Source: CBDBZL01 sp965213545 (GTDB lineage Bacteria; Pseudomonadota; Alphaproteobacteria; Sphingomonadales; Sphingomonadaceae). From it: 64,000 nucleotides of DNA. The notes beneath the pieces were generated by a model. That model did no database searches. It was not told where the DNA came from and saw only the letters and a program-made list of their open reading frames with translations. The number at the start of each line of letters is the position of its first letter. Within the stretch, counting starts at the first letter, position 1. Positions 62,952 to 64,000 of this stretch are shown here, piece after piece. A program made the translations under genes and the position numbers. The stretch spans positions 930,001-994,000 of the forward strand of contig CBDBZL010000002.1 in the NCBI GenBank assembly GCA_965213545.1, read 5' to 3'.

Positions 62952-63392
62952 GCCGGGGGGCCCGTGGCAACCGCGTGGGATGTTCGCATTTCCCGAGGAA
63001 AGTCCGGGCTCCACGAAACAAGGGTGGCGGGTAACGCCCGCCGGGCCGGGTCGTTTGCGGACCGGTTCAGGGAAAGTGCCACAGAGAGAAGTCCGCCGAT
63101 GGCCCGTGCTGCCTGTCAGCCGGGCACAGGCAAGGGTGAAAGGGTGCGGCAAGAGCGCACCGGGGACCCGGCAACGGGTCTTGTCATGGCAAACCCCACC
63201 CGGAGCAAGGCCGAATAGGGGCGGCACGCCTCGGGCTCGCCCGGGGCAGGCGGGTTTCGCGTCCGTCGCCCGGGTTGGCTGCTTAAGCGCACCGGGCAAC
63301 CGGTCGCCTAGATGAATGGTTGCCCCCGTGGGACAAGGTCCGGCAACGGAAACCATCCGCGGGACAGAACCCGGCTTACGAGGCTCCCCGGC
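62952..63392 (+). ncRNA. rnpB: RNase P RNA, bacterial type A
   Basis: About 441 nt. The conserved core GAGGAAAGTCCGGGCTCC (near 62995), the middle GAGAGAAGTCC-like and GGCAAGAGCGCACC segments and the 3' core ACAGAACCCGGCTTA are all present. The end stem P1 is GCCGGGGGGCC (62952-62962) pairing with GGCTCCCCGGC (63382-63392), followed by a T-run that can serve as terminator. Ribozyme that trims the 5' end of tRNA precursors. Protein frames inside this span are not real. Confidence 0.93.
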
Positions 63393-63532
63393 AATTTTTG
63401 TGCGTGATTGCGTTCATGGCACGGTAGCGGCCTGACTAAGTTCGCTTCAGAAGCCACTTTGCCGCATCGAAGCAAGGCACGAGCTTCAAAACCAACGCAA
63501 CTGGTTCTCCCAAACCCGGCCAACCCCCCCGG

Positions 63533-64000
63533 TTAAGCAGCAAGCGCGCGGGGTCGTGCTACCGTCACTCCATCGTCGTCTTGGCCGGTTTCCAGATAGC
63601 GGCGCTCGGTCCCGTCCAGCACCAGCGCGGTCAGCCGGCCGGTCGCAAAGGCGCCGGTGTCGATGCCGATCCGGTTGCCGCAGTCCTCCACGTTCTCGCG
63701 GATGGTGTGACCATGCACCACCACCCTGGCGAACGGGGCGGCATGCGAGAGGAACGGCTCACGAATCCAGCGAAGCGAGGCGGACGGCTGATCCTCGAGC
63801 GGCAGAGCGGGGTCGATCCCGGCATGGACGAACAGGTAATCGCCGATCTCGATCATATCCTCGAAGCCAGCGACAAATTCACGCATCTCGGGCGGAACGG
63901 CCTCCTCCATCATCTGGGTCACCTCCTCGAGCGAGGCGAGACGGAAGGCTTCGGGATCGACGCCGAAACTGAGTAGGGTCTCGCGCCCGCCATGCCGCAG
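63533..64000 (-). CDS. Metallophosphoesterase (PP2A/ApaH-like), N-terminal part outside window
   Basis: C-terminal 155 residues; the frame continues through the right edge, so the start and first metal motifs (GDxHG, GDxVDRG) are out of view. Visible: FVHAGIDPALP, RWIREPFL and HGHTIRENVEDCGNRIGIDTG, typical of the bacterial Ser/Thr-phosphatase or symmetrical dinucleotide-polyphosphatase group. An internal GTG at 63922 is not the start. It converges on the rnpB gene. Confidence 0.88.
   Translation of the reverse strand: MRHGGRETLLSFGVDPEAFRLASLEEVTQMMEEAVPPEMREFVAGFEDMIEIGDYLFVHAGIDPALPLEDQPSASLRWIREPFLSHAAPFARVVVHGHTIRENVEDCGNRIGIDTGAFATGRLTALVLDGTERRYLETGQDDDGVTVARPRALAA

Noticed and set aside
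62571..63356. Protein frames across the 3' end of the amidase gene and rnpB, both strands
   Set aside because: The span holds the conserved RNase P RNA core; the frames are by-products of its high GC content.
1..64000. CRISPR array, complete prophage or known defence locus
   Set aside because: No regularly spaced repeats, phage structural genes or defence effector genes were recognised; the HerA-type ATPase alone is not enough.

Overview
The window looks like chromosomal DNA of an alphaproteobacterium of the order Sphingomonadales, most probably Erythrobacteraceae. Supporting signs are the ChpT phosphotransferase, an ATP12-type F1 assembly chaperone, the rluD/rpoH/MPN-protease/chpT/amidase/rnpB neighbourhood, a trigger factor with a Lys/Ala-rich tail, DUF3297 and GC-rich codon use from about 21.5 kb onward. 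The assignment is inferred from gene content; no rRNA is present.

Bases 1-18,060 form an accessory, visibly less GC-rich block for uptake and breakdown of small molecules, probably peptides. It holds an AGCS-type Na+/amino-acid symporter (cut by the window edge) and an AraC regulator divergent from an esterase. The esterase leads an operon with two coupled amidohydrolase-fold proteins, the second of which has lost every metal ligand. Next come a PaiB / OprB porin / PepSY-membrane operon and a large lipoprotein fusing a TolB-like propeller to an amidohydrolase. A Tat-exported S9A peptidase, a TonB-dependent siderophore-type receptor and a small secreted protein close the block. Bases 18,060-21,500 are an insertion-sequence graveyard: a multiply frameshifted IS110 transposase remnant, then an IS21 element with an intact istA, a frameshifted and truncated istB and no right end.

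From 21.5 kb the DNA is core-like. The gatCAB set is present but split: gatC-gatA are separated from gatB by a methyltransferase and a flippase. DUF4153, FKBP and rpsU follow. A tightly overlapping + strand operon runs crcB, an RluC-like pseudouridine synthase, a second PaiB, a HAD phosphatase, a small membrane protein and ATP12. A minus-strand Mla-type lipid transporter (mlaE-mlaF-mlaD-lipoprotein) is followed by valS, which carries an AT-rich internal patch, then queE, a HerA-type ATPase, a TauE/TIGR02186 pair and a compact NfrB/NfrA-like envelope glycan pair.

Bases 49,000-64,000 hold nhaA, DUF3297, tRNA-Leu(UAG), tig, an NhaP-type antiporter, clpP, clpX, a fasciclin lipoprotein, mtgA, rpoH, rluD, an MPN protease, chpT, an amidase, RNase P RNA with its own promoter, and the C-terminal part of a metallophosphoesterase cut by the window end. 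Together these cover protein quality control (tig, clpXP, rpoH), cell-cycle phosphorelay (chpT), envelope maintenance (Mla, mtgA, amidase) and Na+/H+ homeostasis. No CRISPR array or rRNA was seen, and no complete new defence or biosynthetic system. The least explained items are the active/dead amidohydrolase pair, the compact Nfr-like pair and the AT-rich insertion in valS.
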